Shown here in pieces: positions 33,775-43,652 of a stretch of DNA of 64,000 nt. This stretch comes from Pseudoalteromonas rubra (GTDB lineage Bacteria; Pseudomonadota; Gammaproteobacteria; Enterobacterales; Alteromonadaceae): NCBI RefSeq assembly GCF_000238295.3, contig NZ_AHCD03000036.1:186001-250000 (forward strand), read 5' to 3'. Each line of letters begins with the position of its first letter. The first letter of the stretch is position 1. The translations under genes were made by a program, and so were the position numbers. The notes under the pieces are model-generated. The model did not search any database. It worked only from the letters and a program-made list of their open reading frames with translations, and was not told the origin of the DNA.

Positions 33775-35862
33775 ATGGCAGATTTATCAAAGTACAGAAA
33801 CATTGGTATTTTCGCGCACGTTGATGCGGGTAAAACTACCACCACTGAGCGTATACTAAAGCTTACTGGTAAAATTCATAAAACCGGTGAAGTACACGAC
33901 GGTGAGTCTACAACTGACTTCATGGAGCAGGAAGCTGAGCGTGGTATTACAATCCAGTCAGCTGCGGTAACTTGTGAGTGGAAAGGCCACCGCTTAAACG
34001 TTATCGACACTCCTGGACACGTTGACTTCACAGTTGAAGTATATCGTTCACTGAAAGTACTTGACGGTGGTATCGGTGTATTCTGTGGATCTGGCGGTGT
34101 TGAGCCTCAGTCAGAAACTAACTGGCGTTACGCGAACGAATCAGAAGTTGCACGTTGTATCTTCGTAAACAAGCTTGACCGTATGGGTGCTGATTTCTAC
34201 CGCGTAGTAGATCAGGTTCAAAACGTACTTGCTGCTAACCCACTTGTTATGACGCTGCCTATCGGTATCGAAGACGAGTTCTGTGGTGTTGTAGACGTAC
34301 TTGAGAAGAAAGCGTACGTTTGGGATGAGACTGGTCTTCCTGAAAACTACGAGATCCAAGACGTACCAGCAGACATGGTTGACAAAGTTGAAGAATACCA
34401 TGAAATGCTGATCGAAACTGCGGTTGAGCAAGACGACGACCTGATGGAAGCGTACATGGAAGGTGAAATGCCTTCTCTTGAGCAGATCAAAGCATGTATC
34501 CGTAAAGGTACTCGCGAGCTGGCGTTCTTCCCAACTTTCTGTGGTTCTGCGTTCAAAAACAAAGGTATGCAGCTGGTACTAGACGCGGTTGTAGATTACC
34601 TGCCTGCGCCTACAGAAGTTGACCCTCAGCCGCTTACTGACAAAGAAACAGGTGAGCCTACTGGTGAAGTTGCAACTGTTGATGCTGAGCAGCCGCTTAA
34701 AGCGCTTGCGTTTAAGATCATGGATGACCGCTTCGGTGCCCTGACCTTTATCCGTATCTACTCTGGTCGCATGAAAAAAGGTGACACAGTACTTAACTCT
34801 GCAACTGGTAAAACAGAGCGTATCGGCCGTATGGTTGAGATGCAAGCAGACGAGCGTAACGAACTGACTGAAGCACAAGCGGGTGACATCATCGCGGTTG
34901 TTGGTATGAAGAACGTTCAGACTGGTCACACTCTATGTGATCCTAAGCACGAATGTACTCTTGAAGCGATGATCTTCCCTGAGCCGGTAATCTCTATCGC
35001 GGTAGCACCTAAAGATAAAGGTGGTAACGAGAAGATGGGTATCGCGATCGGTAAGATGGTTGCAGAAGATCCTTCATTCCAGGTTGAAACTGACGAAGAT
35101 TCAGGCGAAACCATCCTTAAAGGTATGGGTGAACTTCACCTTGACATCAAAGTTGACATCCTTAAGCGTACTTACGGTGTTGAACTTGTTGTTGGTCAGC
35201 CTCAGGTTGCTTACCGTGAAACTATCACGCAAGAAGTTGAAGATAGCTACACGCACAAGAAACAGTCTGGTGGTTCTGGTCAGTTCGGTAAGATCGACTA
35301 TCGCATCAAGCCTGGTGAGCCTAACTCTGGCTACACTTTCTCATCTTCAGTTGTTGGTGGTAACGTTCCTAAGGAATTCTGGCCAGCAGTTGAGAAAGGC
35401 TTCAAGATGATGATGGACGAAGGTGTTCTAGCTGGCTTCCCAGTACTAGACGTTGAAGTTGAGCTGTTCGACGGTGGTTTCCACGCAGTTGACTCATCAG
35501 CTATCGCTTTCGAAATCGCAGCTAAAGGCGCATTCCGTCAGTCAATCCCTAAAGCAGGTCCTCAACTTCTTGAGCCTGTGATGAAGGTTGACGTGTTCAC
35601 ACCAGAAGACAACGTAGGTGACGTAATCGGTGACCTTAACCGTCGTCGTGGTATGATCAAAGACCAAGAAGCTGGCGCAACTGGCGTTCGTATCAAGGGT
35701 GAAGTACCACTATCTGAAATGTTCGGATACATTGGTCACCTGCGTACTATCACGTCTGGTCGTGGTCAGTTCTCAATGGAATTCTCTCACTATGCACCTT
35801 GCCCGGCAAACGTTGCTGACGCAGTAATCGCAGCTGAGAAAGAGAAAAAAGCAGCTAAGTAA
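33775..35862 (+). CDS. fusA: Elongation factor G (stand-alone copy)
   Basis: A 695-residue translational GTPase that moves tRNA-mRNA on the ribosome or, with RRF, helps recycling. G1 is AHVDAGKTTTTERI, switch II DTPGH, G4 NKLDRMGAD; domains II-V follow (GRGQFSMEFSHYAPCP near the end). It is not in a str operon (no rpsL, rpsG or tuf beside it), so it is probably the second EF-G known in many Alteromonadales and Vibrio. Codon use is strongly biased to GGT, CGT, AAC and GAA, unlike neighbouring genes, so it must be highly expressed. Strong terminator downstream. Confidence 0.93.
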   Translation: MADLSKYRNIGIFAHVDAGKTTTTERILKLTGKIHKTGEVHDGESTTDFMEQEAERGITIQSAAVTCEWKGHRLNVIDTPGHVDFTVEVYRSLKVLDGGIGVFCGSGGVEPQSETNWRYANESEVARCIFVNKLDRMGADFYRVVDQVQNVLAANPLVMTLPIGIEDEFCGVVDVLEKKAYVWDETGLPENYEIQDVPADMVDKVEEYHEMLIETAVEQDDDLMEAYMEGEMPSLEQIKACIRKGTRELAFFPTFCGSAFKNKGMQLVLDAVVDYLPAPTEVDPQPLTDKETGEPTGEVATVDAEQPLKALAFKIMDDRFGALTFIRIYSGRMKKGDTVLNSATGKTERIGRMVEMQADERNELTEAQAGDIIAVVGMKNVQTGHTLCDPKHECTLEAMIFPEPVISIAVAPKDKGGNEKMGIAIGKMVAEDPSFQVETDEDSGETILKGMGELHLDIKVDILKRTYGVELVVGQPQVAYRETITQEVEDSYTHKKQSGGSGQFGKIDYRIKPGEPNSGYTFSSSVVGGNVPKEFWPAVEKGFKMMMDEGVLAGFPVLDVEVELFDGGFHAVDSSAIAFEIAAKGAFRQSIPKAGPQLLEPVMKVDVFTPEDNVGDVIGDLNRRRGMIKDQEAGATGVRIKGEVPLSEMFGYIGHLRTITSGRGQFSMEFSHYAPCPANVADAVIAAEKEKKAAK

Positions 35863-35880
35863 TTAGTTGACTGATTTCTG

Positions 35881-35908
35881 AAAAAAGGCCGCATTCGCGG
35901 CCTTTTTT
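35881..35908 (+). terminator. Rho-independent terminator of EF-G gene
   Basis: Stem AAAAAAGGCCGC / GCGGCCTTTTTT with loop ATTC. Confidence 0.92.
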
Positions 35909-36117
35909 AATGCCTTTTTTTACCTCTTATAAATAGATTGGTTCTTTTTCGGGTAAAAAATATAAATAAAATCATGCCATCATTTCTCTCCAGTTAGCGT
36001 GCCCAACTATTGCTAAAAATAATATAAACGGACTTGATTTAGGGACTTTGCAACTTTATCATTAGAGTCCAGAGTCAGTCGATTCTGTTTGTGATTGAGT
36101 AAAATTGGGAGGTACTC

Positions 36118-36540
36118 ATGAGAACCATAGATTTGGATATCAGCTGGTTTGCCGTTTTAGCCACAGTATGTGGTATTTCGCTGTGTTATGTGATGATGAA
36201 TTTGGTGGCGCTTCACGGCGTAGCATCGTCACTTGTGGTTGTATCACTGTCTGGTGTCGCTTTGATTGTGCTGATGACACTGACCGACAAGCGCTTTGTA
36301 CATATCGATAAAGCAGGAATTTGTTATCGCACATGGGTGAAAACACAATATGTGCACGCAGACGAAATCGCGTCACTGGAGCTACAAAAGCTGGGTCCAT
36401 TGCAATGTTTAAAGGTTGTCCTTCATAACAACCGAAGTTTGTCCTTTCCTTATTGGTCTATAGATGATGTCGAATTGCAAAAAGCAGCTCAGGTATTGTC
36501 TGTTCCGATATTGGGGAAAAGCCATCAAGTAAAAGCTTGA
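36118..36540 (+). CDS. Small membrane protein with PH-like cytosolic domain
   Basis: A 140-residue protein: GGGAGGT 7 nt before ATG, two helices at ~9-33 and ~36-57, then a ~80-residue strand-rich soluble part (DKRFVHIDKAGICYRTWVKT...EIASLELQK) resembling bacterial PH/YdbT-type domains. Function unknown. Monocistronic, ending at a terminator. Confidence 0.6.
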   Translation: MRTIDLDISWFAVLATVCGISLCYVMMNLVALHGVASSLVVVSLSGVALIVLMTLTDKRFVHIDKAGICYRTWVKTQYVHADEIASLELQKLGPLQCLKVVLHNNRSLSFPYWSIDDVELQKAAQVLSVPILGKSHQVKA

Positions 36541-36597
36541 TGAAATATTAATTCACTTCGCTTCACCAAGTGATATGACTTAAAACTGAGAGCAAAC

Positions 36598-36626
36598 AAA
36601 AATGCGCCGCAAGGCGCATTTTTTTA
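36598..36626. terminator. Bidirectional Rho-independent terminator
   Basis: Stem AAAATGCGCC / GGCGCATTTT, loop GCAA, between convergent genes; T run on both strands. Confidence 0.9.
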
Positions 36627-36687
36627 TCTTCTTGTTACGTGGTATGGCCTAAGCACTATTGCATGCCCAAGCCATCACCCCGGCATC

Positions 36688-39423
36688 TTACTTTGTACGG
36701 CGACGCAGCAATGCCAGTGGTGCAGCGAACAGCGCTAACCAGCCCAGGCTGCCTGAGTCATCATCGTCGTCATTGTCATCGCCTTGTTTAACATCGATAA
36801 CGTTCACGACAACCTGTACTTGCTCTGACAAGTTACCGGCACTGTCTTGTGCCTGTACCATAAATTCGATGCGGTTATCGAATTCATAATCCAGCTCGCC
36901 GGCAACAACAATCTGGCCAACTTCATTGACTGAAATGGCGCTTGTACCAGTCACAATAAAACGTTCAACCGGCGTCTCGTCTGCATCGGCATCGGAGAAT
37001 TTAAGCATGCCAATCGCAGTGTTTATTGCTGTGTTTTCCGCGACGTCAAAGCTTTGACCTGCTTCAATCACCGGACGTGGATCAACTGGCGGCTCTGCGG
37101 CTTCTGTTTTAATTTCCACAATCACTGGATCGTGGTCAGATGCACGGTAGGCATGCGGCGCGTATAGCTCTGCAATTTGTGCATCCGTTCTATATTCAGT
37201 GTTGTAGTCCAGCATACGCGGTTCATCAGCATTGATGTGCCAGTCTGTCGCATCTGTGACCTTTGCTAACAGTGAAGGCGATGCCACAGCATGGTCAAGA
37301 CTGCCCAGGCGTCCAGAGAAGGTATAAGAGTAGCTCTGTGTGTCACCGTCCACATGTGTCATAACATTGCTCAGACCTTTATCTGCGAAGGCACGCATTG
37401 GGTCTTCCATTGCATAGGCGTTCATATCACCCACCAGGATAACGTCTTCATCGTCATTGCCTGTTGGGTTGGTTGCCAGCCAGTCTGCAAACGCGTTTGC
37501 GCCTTCAGTACGGATGACATTCCAACAGCCCTGACCATCGCCCTGATCGGCATTATCACCGTCTGCGCTGCCACAACCTTTCGACTTGAGGTGCGCAACG
37601 GCAACGGTAAACTCTTCGTTATTGTCGAGCTTACGGAAGCTCTGTGCTGTTGGTGGGCGGTTACTGTAATCAAACGGCACTGCGGTTGTGAAGCTAGCAG
37701 TACCGGCTTCTTCTACTGTGTCGGTGCGGTAGATAATACCGGTTGTGATATCGTCGCCGCCAATCATGTCGGTGTTGAAGTCGACATATGCATAAGTGTA
37801 ATCAGACTCAGCATTGATTGCTTTCACCAAATCAGCAATAGCACTGTGCTCACCAAAGCCGTCATTCTCTATCTCCATCAGGCCAATAACATCGGCATCC
37901 AGTGCGGTGATAGCGGATACCAGTTTTGCTTCCTGACGGACCAGCTCTTCTGCTGTGTCTGCGCCACGTGGTGTCGGGAATCCTGCGCCCTGGCCGTCGC
38001 CGTTGAAGTAGTTCAGGACGTTAAAGCTGGCGATACGCAGATCACCTTCACCTTCAAGCTCTGGTGCTTCTGCACGCTCATTGGTGTTATTGAAAGTCGG
38101 AGCTGTCGTCGGGTTCAGACGGTACTGACCAAAGCTGTAAGCAATGACCCCTTCCAGGTTAGACACAGTGTCACCCAGACGGATGGTTTTGTATGCATCC
38201 AGGCCAGTACTTGGGTAAGGGATCACTTCTGGGTTCTGAACCGTTGAACCATCATCCATCAGCAGGAACTTTTTCTTGTTTTCTGCTTCCAGTGCATTGG
38301 CGTCATCACCAGGCATGGCCACTTGTGTACCCTGGTAAAGGCGTTCTGTTGCCAGGCCAACCTCACCATAACGACCCAAGTTATAGGTGTCAGCTACAAC
38401 CATGTCATGTGACAGGCTAACCAACATGCCTTCTACGGCTTCCAGATCGCTGACTTCAGAGACTGGCAGTGTAAGCATCTGCGCCTGAACTTCTGCGCTG
38501 CCACAGATTTCCAGTTGGGTGACATTGCCTAGCTGAGTGGCACTATAAAACTCTTGAACGGTACCCTGAACGCGTACCTGATCGCCAACGTTTACGTCGA
38601 CGTCTTTATAATATACAAACAGACCTTCTGAGGTCATGCTGTCTTCGTCCATGTCATTGGCCAGTGACTGAACAAAGAAACCTTTAAGCTGGTTGTCTTC
38701 TTGCAGATCTGCGGTAACAACAGCTTCAATGGTCACAACCTGATCTTTTAACGGGCTTTCGCCTGCATTACCCTGAATCGCATTGATGGCTGTGGCGGCA
38801 TCTCCGCACACTAGCGGTGATGGTGTGTCATCGCCACCGTCATCGCCATCATCCCCACCGGTGTCACTACCGTGGCTTCCCAGGCCTGAGAAATCATCTT
38901 TATCGAATTGGGTCCACTCGGCACTTGGATCAAAGGTAGCATCAAATGTTGTACGACCGGTTGTAATGTCGATGTTGCGGCGCAGTGTTTTGTCTTTAGT
39001 GACAACCCCATTGCCTTCCCAGTTGCTGCCTGGATCAACACCGACCTGGCCAAAGCTGTCCAGCACTGTCTCACCATTGCGTAATACAATCGCGTCGTCA
39101 CCATTGTGCCAGCTGCCGCTGTCGATCAACTGAGCTACATTGCGTATCAACACATCAGCCTGGTTGTTTGCAATTACGTACGTTTTACCCGCAGCGATCT
39201 CACCATTTAACTCAATAGTGTTTGACGCATCGGTACCACCATTGTTATAGAAGCTGAGCGTGTAGCCGCTCAGTGAAATGGGGCTGTCTGAAGTATTAAA
39301 TAGCTCAATGGCTTTGTTGTATGAGCTACCTTCAATGTACTCTGACATGATGACCTGAGCCTGCACAGGGGCAGTTGCTGCGGCCACAAGGAGCGCCAGT
39401 GGAGTGAATTTTGTTTTTATCAT
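36688..39423 (-). CDS. ExeM/NucH-type extracellular nuclease with GlyGly-CTERM tail
   Basis: A 911-residue exported nuclease; the ATG at 39423 has GGGAAAAA upstream. Signal peptide ~1-22 (APVQA). Domains: lamin-tail domain (~25-170, VIMSEYIEGSSYNKAIELFN), OB-fold-like nuclease-associated domain (~195-420), endonuclease/exonuclease/phosphatase domain (~460-790; FNVLNYFNG, GLMEIENDG, GDMNAYAMEDP, SDHDPVIVEI), a cadherin-like repeat (~800-885), then an acidic stretch and SLGWLALFAAPLALLRRR. That end is a GlyGly-CTERM signal, processed by rhombosortase and exported by type II secretion. Degrades extracellular or biofilm DNA. Confidence 0.92.
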   Translation of the reverse strand: MIKTKFTPLALLVAAATAPVQAQVIMSEYIEGSSYNKAIELFNTSDSPISLSGYTLSFYNNGGTDASNTIELNGEIAAGKTYVIANNQADVLIRNVAQLIDSGSWHNGDDAIVLRNGETVLDSFGQVGVDPGSNWEGNGVVTKDKTLRRNIDITTGRTTFDATFDPSAEWTQFDKDDFSGLGSHGSDTGGDDGDDGGDDTPSPLVCGDAATAINAIQGNAGESPLKDQVVTIEAVVTADLQEDNQLKGFFVQSLANDMDEDSMTSEGLFVYYKDVDVNVGDQVRVQGTVQEFYSATQLGNVTQLEICGSAEVQAQMLTLPVSEVSDLEAVEGMLVSLSHDMVVADTYNLGRYGEVGLATERLYQGTQVAMPGDDANALEAENKKKFLLMDDGSTVQNPEVIPYPSTGLDAYKTIRLGDTVSNLEGVIAYSFGQYRLNPTTAPTFNNTNERAEAPELEGEGDLRIASFNVLNYFNGDGQGAGFPTPRGADTAEELVRQEAKLVSAITALDADVIGLMEIENDGFGEHSAIADLVKAINAESDYTYAYVDFNTDMIGGDDITTGIIYRTDTVEEAGTASFTTAVPFDYSNRPPTAQSFRKLDNNEEFTVAVAHLKSKGCGSADGDNADQGDGQGCWNVIRTEGANAFADWLATNPTGNDDEDVILVGDMNAYAMEDPMRAFADKGLSNVMTHVDGDTQSYSYTFSGRLGSLDHAVASPSLLAKVTDATDWHINADEPRMLDYNTEYRTDAQIAELYAPHAYRASDHDPVIVEIKTEAAEPPVDPRPVIEAGQSFDVAENTAINTAIGMLKFSDADADETPVERFIVTGTSAISVNEVGQIVVAGELDYEFDNRIEFMVQAQDSAGNLSEQVQVVVNVIDVKQGDDNDDDDDSGSLGWLALFAAPLALLRRRTK

Positions 39424-39517
39424 GTTTTTTCCCGTGTGTAGTTTAAACCCAAATGGGTACATAAGCTTACGGGGGGTATGTTACACAAAAATGACACAAT
39501 GTTAATCGTAAAAATGC

Positions 39518-39547
39518 AAAAAAGGAGCAATTTATTGCTCCTTTTTT
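39518..39547 (-). terminator. Rho-independent terminator of the ubiE-to-hemB gene block
   Basis: Stem AAAAAAGGAGCAA / TTGCTCCTTTTTT with loop TTTA, 17 bp after the hemB stop. Confidence 0.9.
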
Positions 39548-39563
39548 AATAATTACCTATTAT

Positions 39564-40574
39564 TTATTTATCATTCAACCAGATAGCGGCTTGCTTTGCA
39601 AAATAGGTCAATATGCCATCAGCACCGGCACGTTTAAAAGCGAGCAATGACTCCATAACGATTGGTTTTTCTGCCAGCCAGCCGTTGTCTATCGCCGCTT
39701 TGTGCATCGCATATTCGCCGCTCACCTGATAAGCAAAGGTGGGCACACCGAATTCATCTTTCACTCTGCGTACCACATCCAGGTATGGCATGCCTGGTTT
39801 AACCATCACCATATCCGCGCCTTCCTGAAGGTCTAATGCGACTTCACGTAAAGCTTCATCTGAGTTAGCTGGATCCATTTGGTAGGTCTTCTTATCAGCG
39901 CCTTTGAGGTTACCTGCTGAGCCGACCGCATCACGGAACGGGCCGTAATAGCTGGATGCATACTTGGCAGAATAGGCCATAATGCGGGTATGAATGTGCC
40001 CGGCTTCCTCAAGGGCATCACGGATAGCACCAATACGACCATCCATCATATCTGAAGGGGCGACAATATCAGCGCCAGCCTCAGCATGAGACAGTGCTTG
40101 TTTGACGAGCACCTCTGTGGTGATATCGTTTATCACGTAACCTGCTTCGTCTATGATTCCGTCCTGACCATGTGTCGTGAATGGGTCTAGTGCCACATCG
40201 GTGATCACACCCAGCTCAGGGCACTCGCTTTTAAGCGCACGGACAGTGCGTTGTGCCAGCCCTTCCGGGTTGTATGCTTCTTCTGCATGTAAGGACTTTT
40301 TGTCGCCAGGGGTAACCGGAAAAATGGCAACAGCAGGTACACCCAGTGCCACCAGTTCTTTGGCTTCTTCTACCAGTAGGTCGATCGACAGGCGCTCAAT
40401 GCCCGGCATAGAAGGGATCGCTTCTTTGCGGTTCTTGCCTTCCAGGACAAACACCGGATAGATCAGATCGTTTACCGTGAGCGTGTTTTCACACATCATA
40501 CGGCGGGAAAAGTCGTCTTTGCGCATACGGCGCATACGCGTATAGGGAAAAAGATCCAGTCCTGACTGAGCCAC
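39564..40574 (-). CDS. hemB: Delta-aminolevulinic acid dehydratase (porphobilinogen synthase)
   Basis: A 336-residue enzyme joining two ALA molecules to porphobilinogen in haem synthesis. GTG at 40574 is chosen as start: it follows GGAGACTTAAC and gives the standard length; the frame is open further upstream but overlaps the preceding gene. The two active-site lysines are in YSAKYASSYYGPF and MVKPGMPYLD. The usual metal-site Cys cluster of zinc enzymes is absent (GVITDVALDPFTTHGQDG instead), so it is the Mg-dependent type. The start overlaps the stop region of the diguanylate cyclase gene (TAACGTG). Confidence 0.93.
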   Translation of the reverse strand: MAQSGLDLFPYTRMRRMRKDDFSRRMMCENTLTVNDLIYPVFVLEGKNRKEAIPSMPGIERLSIDLLVEEAKELVALGVPAVAIFPVTPGDKKSLHAEEAYNPEGLAQRTVRALKSECPELGVITDVALDPFTTHGQDGIIDEAGYVINDITTEVLVKQALSHAEAGADIVAPSDMMDGRIGAIRDALEEAGHIHTRIMAYSAKYASSYYGPFRDAVGSAGNLKGADKKTYQMDPANSDEALREVALDLQEGADMVMVKPGMPYLDVVRRVKDEFGVPTFAYQVSGEYAMHKAAIDNGWLAEKPIVMESLLAFKRAGADGILTYFAKQAAIWLNDK

Positions 40575-40575
40575 G

Positions 40576-42396
40576 TTAAGTCTCCTGCTTAGGTTGGTAA
40601 ATACAGATCCGATTGCGGCCTTGTTGTTTGGCCATGTACAAGCCCTTATCAGCCAAATCGGTAAATAGTGTGGGGTTGTTGGTATTCTGTGCGATTGCAC
40701 TATAAACCCCGGCACTGGTGGTAAATTTAATATGGTGACCGGCGACTTTCAGCTCATTGGCTTCAGTGGCCAGGCGGATCTGCTCGGCCAGCTCCAGCGC
40801 GCCCTCTTGTGAGGTGTTAGGCAGCAGGATCACAAATTCTTCGCCGCCATAGCGAAATACTTCATCATGGGGTCTTTTCAGGTGCTGCTCTATCAGCCGT
40901 GCGAAGGCACAAATGGTGTGATCCCCGGCGAGGTGCCCGTAGTTATCGTTTACCTTTTTGAAGAAATCGATATCTAAAATGATCAGACTCAGTGTCGTTT
41001 GTTCCCGACGTGAACGGCGGACTTCCATCATCAGACGCTTATCAAAGTAACGACGGTTCTTCACTTTGGTCATGGGGTCTTCCATGTTGAGCTTTTCCAG
41101 CTCTCTGAGGGTCACCTGAAGCTCAAAGGTGCGCTCATCAATGCTGTTTTCTAGCTCTTCTTGTGCCTGTTCCTGAAGCTTGAGCTTTTCTTTGAGCAAG
41201 GCGTCTTCTGCCTGAGTACGGGCGAGTTTGTGCTGCTGTGTTTTGATGTGTTTTTCCCGTTCAAGTATGAACTGTCGGGTCAGCACAAAGCTGATATAGA
41301 GGCTCAGGATCAAGTAGCAAATATAAGTGACCGGGCGGTCGAGCTGAGCGCCACCAAAGAGACCCAGCTCAAAGCCAAGCTGGTAGCTGAGCGTGATCAA
41401 CAGAATGAGGTAGATCAGCAGGGCGGTGACTTTGGTGGTACGACGGTAACGACTGCGCAGGGTGCAGACGATGTATCCTAAAACCAGGGTAAGTGCCATA
41501 CCATAGGCTGCAAAGGTGGCGTGTGTCAGCGGCAAGAGTTGGCTCAATAAGGTTAAGATCAGGCCCAGTACCAGCAGATGGGTGAGCTTGCGGTCATGTT
41601 TTATTGGCAGCAGGTTAGGCAGTGCTTTACTACGCTGAATGGGGATCAGGGCCAGCGTGGAGAACATCACCAACAAGCTTTGACCGTATTGCTGCAACCA
41701 GACGCTTGAGCCATACAGGTAACGGTAACCAAACCCGTATAAGTGCACTATGAGCAGCCAGAAGAGACCGATAATGAATGTGCCATGTAAAAAGTAACGC
41801 CGACGAGTAAAACTATACAGGGTAAAGTTAATGGCTATCATAGCCAGTATAAACCCGGCGAGAATCCCATAGACCAGGTTAAACTTGCTCTTGTACTTGA
41901 GGTATTCTATCGGATGCCAGAGGCTCAGCGGGATATTCAGCGTGCCATGATGGCTGAGTTGTAAATAGACCTGACTGTGGCTCTGTGCTGGCAGTTCGAG
42001 CGGAATGAGCTGAGCTTCATGTTTAATGGGACGCTGCATCAGTGGCAGTGCGTCACCCAATGCCAGAGTCAGAAAAGAGGCATCATCGTGGCGGATGTAG
42101 GCGGTGATTTTATCCAGTAAGTTGTTATCTATGCTCAGTAGCAGCGGCACCTCAATGGGCCCCGGGTTGTGTAGAGACACGCGGATCCAGGCTTGGGTAT
42201 TTGCGGGCGGCTTTAACGGTTGGCGCTGGCCTGATTGCCAGTGTGGATCACTGGCCAGCAATGTCTGAATGGTGTCGGCCTGGCTGAAAGTATACTGATA
42301 GGACAGTGCCTGGTGTTGCTTAAATTCAGCAGATACTTCCAGTGCCTGAACAGCACCGGATAAGCACAGTAAAATGAGCAGCCAGCGCCACAACAT
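40576..42396 (-). CDS. Diguanylate cyclase with 7TMR-DISM sensor
   Basis: A 606-residue membrane sensor: signal peptide (~1-18), extracellular 7TMR-DISMED2 domain (~25-160), seven helices (~175-375), coiled coil (~385-430) and a GGDEF domain (~435-600). The active site is GGEEF in FRYGGEEFVILL, preceded by RPHD five residues upstream, an intact inhibitory I-site (RxxD). It makes cyclic di-GMP in response to an unknown periplasmic ligand. It sits inside the tat/hemB gene block, its start touching tatD (1-bp overlap) and its end touching hemB. Confidence 0.9.
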   Translation of the reverse strand: MLWRWLLILLCLSGAVQALEVSAEFKQHQALSYQYTFSQADTIQTLLASDPHWQSGQRQPLKPPANTQAWIRVSLHNPGPIEVPLLLSIDNNLLDKITAYIRHDDASFLTLALGDALPLMQRPIKHEAQLIPLELPAQSHSQVYLQLSHHGTLNIPLSLWHPIEYLKYKSKFNLVYGILAGFILAMIAINFTLYSFTRRRYFLHGTFIIGLFWLLIVHLYGFGYRYLYGSSVWLQQYGQSLLVMFSTLALIPIQRSKALPNLLPIKHDRKLTHLLVLGLILTLLSQLLPLTHATFAAYGMALTLVLGYIVCTLRSRYRRTTKVTALLIYLILLITLSYQLGFELGLFGGAQLDRPVTYICYLILSLYISFVLTRQFILEREKHIKTQQHKLARTQAEDALLKEKLKLQEQAQEELENSIDERTFELQVTLRELEKLNMEDPMTKVKNRRYFDKRLMMEVRRSRREQTTLSLIILDIDFFKKVNDNYGHLAGDHTICAFARLIEQHLKRPHDEVFRYGGEEFVILLPNTSQEGALELAEQIRLATEANELKVAGHHIKFTTSAGVYSAIAQNTNNPTLFTDLADKGLYMAKQQGRNRICIYQPKQET

Positions 42397-43184
42397 CAGG
42401 CATTTTTCCCCGATATCTGGAACAAGGTGTTGAAGTTTTCCGTAGTTTGACGGGCCAGTTGCACCAGAGAGATGTCTTTAAGCGCAGCAACATGCTGTGC
42501 AATCTCAGGCAAGTAAGCTGGCTCATTACGACGGGATTTCGGTTTTGGTTTGAGCGTTCTGGGGAGCAAAAAGGGTGCATCTGTCTCCAGCAGGATCCGA
42601 TCTTCTGGAATATAACGCACTAACTCTCGTAAGGTTTCACCCCGGCGCTCATCGCACAGCCAGCCAGTCAGGCCAATCATCAGGCCATAATCCAGGTAAT
42701 GGCGCAAAGCGCGCTTATCGCCTGTAAAGCAATGTAACACGCCACGCAGGGAAAATTCGTCCAGCATGCCACTGAGTGTATCAAACGCTTCGCGTTCATG
42801 CAGATACACCGGCATGTCGAGTGTCTGCGCCAGCTCCAGTTGCACACCGCAGATCAGTTGTTGCACCGGACGGGGTGAGTAGTCTCGATTGAAGTCGAGT
42901 CCGCACTCGCCAATCGCAACCACGTGATCTTGTGCAGCCAGGTGGCGCAATTGGGCGATGAAATCGTCCGGCACGTCTTTGGCATCATGAGGGTGCACAC
43001 CTGCAGTTGCATATTGATTGTATTCTTGTGCCAGCGCGAGACTTTGTTCACTGGTGAGTAAGTCACACCCAATCAGCAACATAGATTCCACGCCCTGATC
43101 CGCTGCTCGGGTCAGGATGGCTGCGCGATCGGTATCAAATTGCGTACTGGTCAGGTTGACGCCTGCGTCAATAAAGGTCGCCAT
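42396..43184 (-). CDS. tatD: TatD-family metal-dependent DNase
   Basis: A 262-residue amidohydrolase-fold nuclease. Metal motifs: Asp6 in FIDAGVN (the usual HxH is replaced by a D-A-G-V-N sequence), GVHPHDA, GECGLDFNRD, YLHEREAF, HCFTGD and ETDAPFLLPR. Loss of the first HxH separates it from canonical TatD and is typical of the E. coli TatD (YigW) branch. It is involved in DNA repair/degradation. It is not needed for Tat export despite its name. Position after tatC is conserved. Confidence 0.85.
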   Translation of the reverse strand: MATFIDAGVNLTSTQFDTDRAAILTRAADQGVESMLLIGCDLLTSEQSLALAQEYNQYATAGVHPHDAKDVPDDFIAQLRHLAAQDHVVAIGECGLDFNRDYSPRPVQQLICGVQLELAQTLDMPVYLHEREAFDTLSGMLDEFSLRGVLHCFTGDKRALRHYLDYGLMIGLTGWLCDERRGETLRELVRYIPEDRILLETDAPFLLPRTLKPKPKSRRNEPAYLPEIAQHVAALKDISLVQLARQTTENFNTLFQISGKNA

Positions 43185-43652
43185 TTAATCTACCCTTCTC
43201 ACTTTTATTGAGCGATTAGAGCCTTCTTTTTGCATGATGAAAGAATTGAAAGAGCCACGACGAATAGTCACTGTGTCCCCTTCTTTAGCAAAGAAGGCTT
43301 GTGTGCCGATCTGCTGCCAGCGTTGCTGGTTATCGAGCGTAAACCGGCGTAATCCATTGGCGGATTTGCTCAGTTCTAACACGGTTGCACTGATTGTCTG
43401 CTCGTTGTCCTGTTTGTGCTCCAGGCCAAACGACTTGGCATCTGTTGCTGGCGGCTGAGAACGTACCGGATGTGATTTATTGGCATAGTCAGCGGCCAGT
43501 TTATCGTAACAGGCTAAGCGCTTGTCGTCGGATTGCAGCTGGCTACATGCTTGCAATTTATGTGGTAATTTACCTTTGGCCTGAGCTGGCTGTATGCCAA
43601 GCACACTGGTAAATACCACTGCACCACTTAGTAATAAGGTGATTTTATTCAT
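43185..43652 (-). CDS. Periplasmic protein of unknown function with AC...RLACYD motif
   Basis: A 155-residue protein with signal peptide (~1-25, PAQA). The mature N-terminus has LQACSQLQSDDKRLACYDKL, a Cys pair arrangement also seen in VasI-type T6SS proteins and other small periplasmic proteins. The rest is strand-rich (GLRRFTLDNQQRWQQIG, GDTVTIRRGSF, like an SH3-type or thin beta barrel). The ATG overlaps tatC by 8 bp and the stop abuts tatD, so it is co-transcribed. Function unknown. Confidence 0.7.
   Translation of the reverse strand: MNKITLLLSGAVVFTSVLGIQPAQAKGKLPHKLQACSQLQSDDKRLACYDKLAADYANKSHPVRSQPPATDAKSFGLEHKQDNEQTISATVLELSKSANGLRRFTLDNQQRWQQIGTQAFFAKEGDTVTIRRGSFNSFIMQKEGSNRSIKVRRVD

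Noticed and set aside
42396..43184. tatD as part of the Tat export machinery
   Set aside because: Its sequence is that of a metal-dependent nuclease; the link with tatABC is of gene order only.
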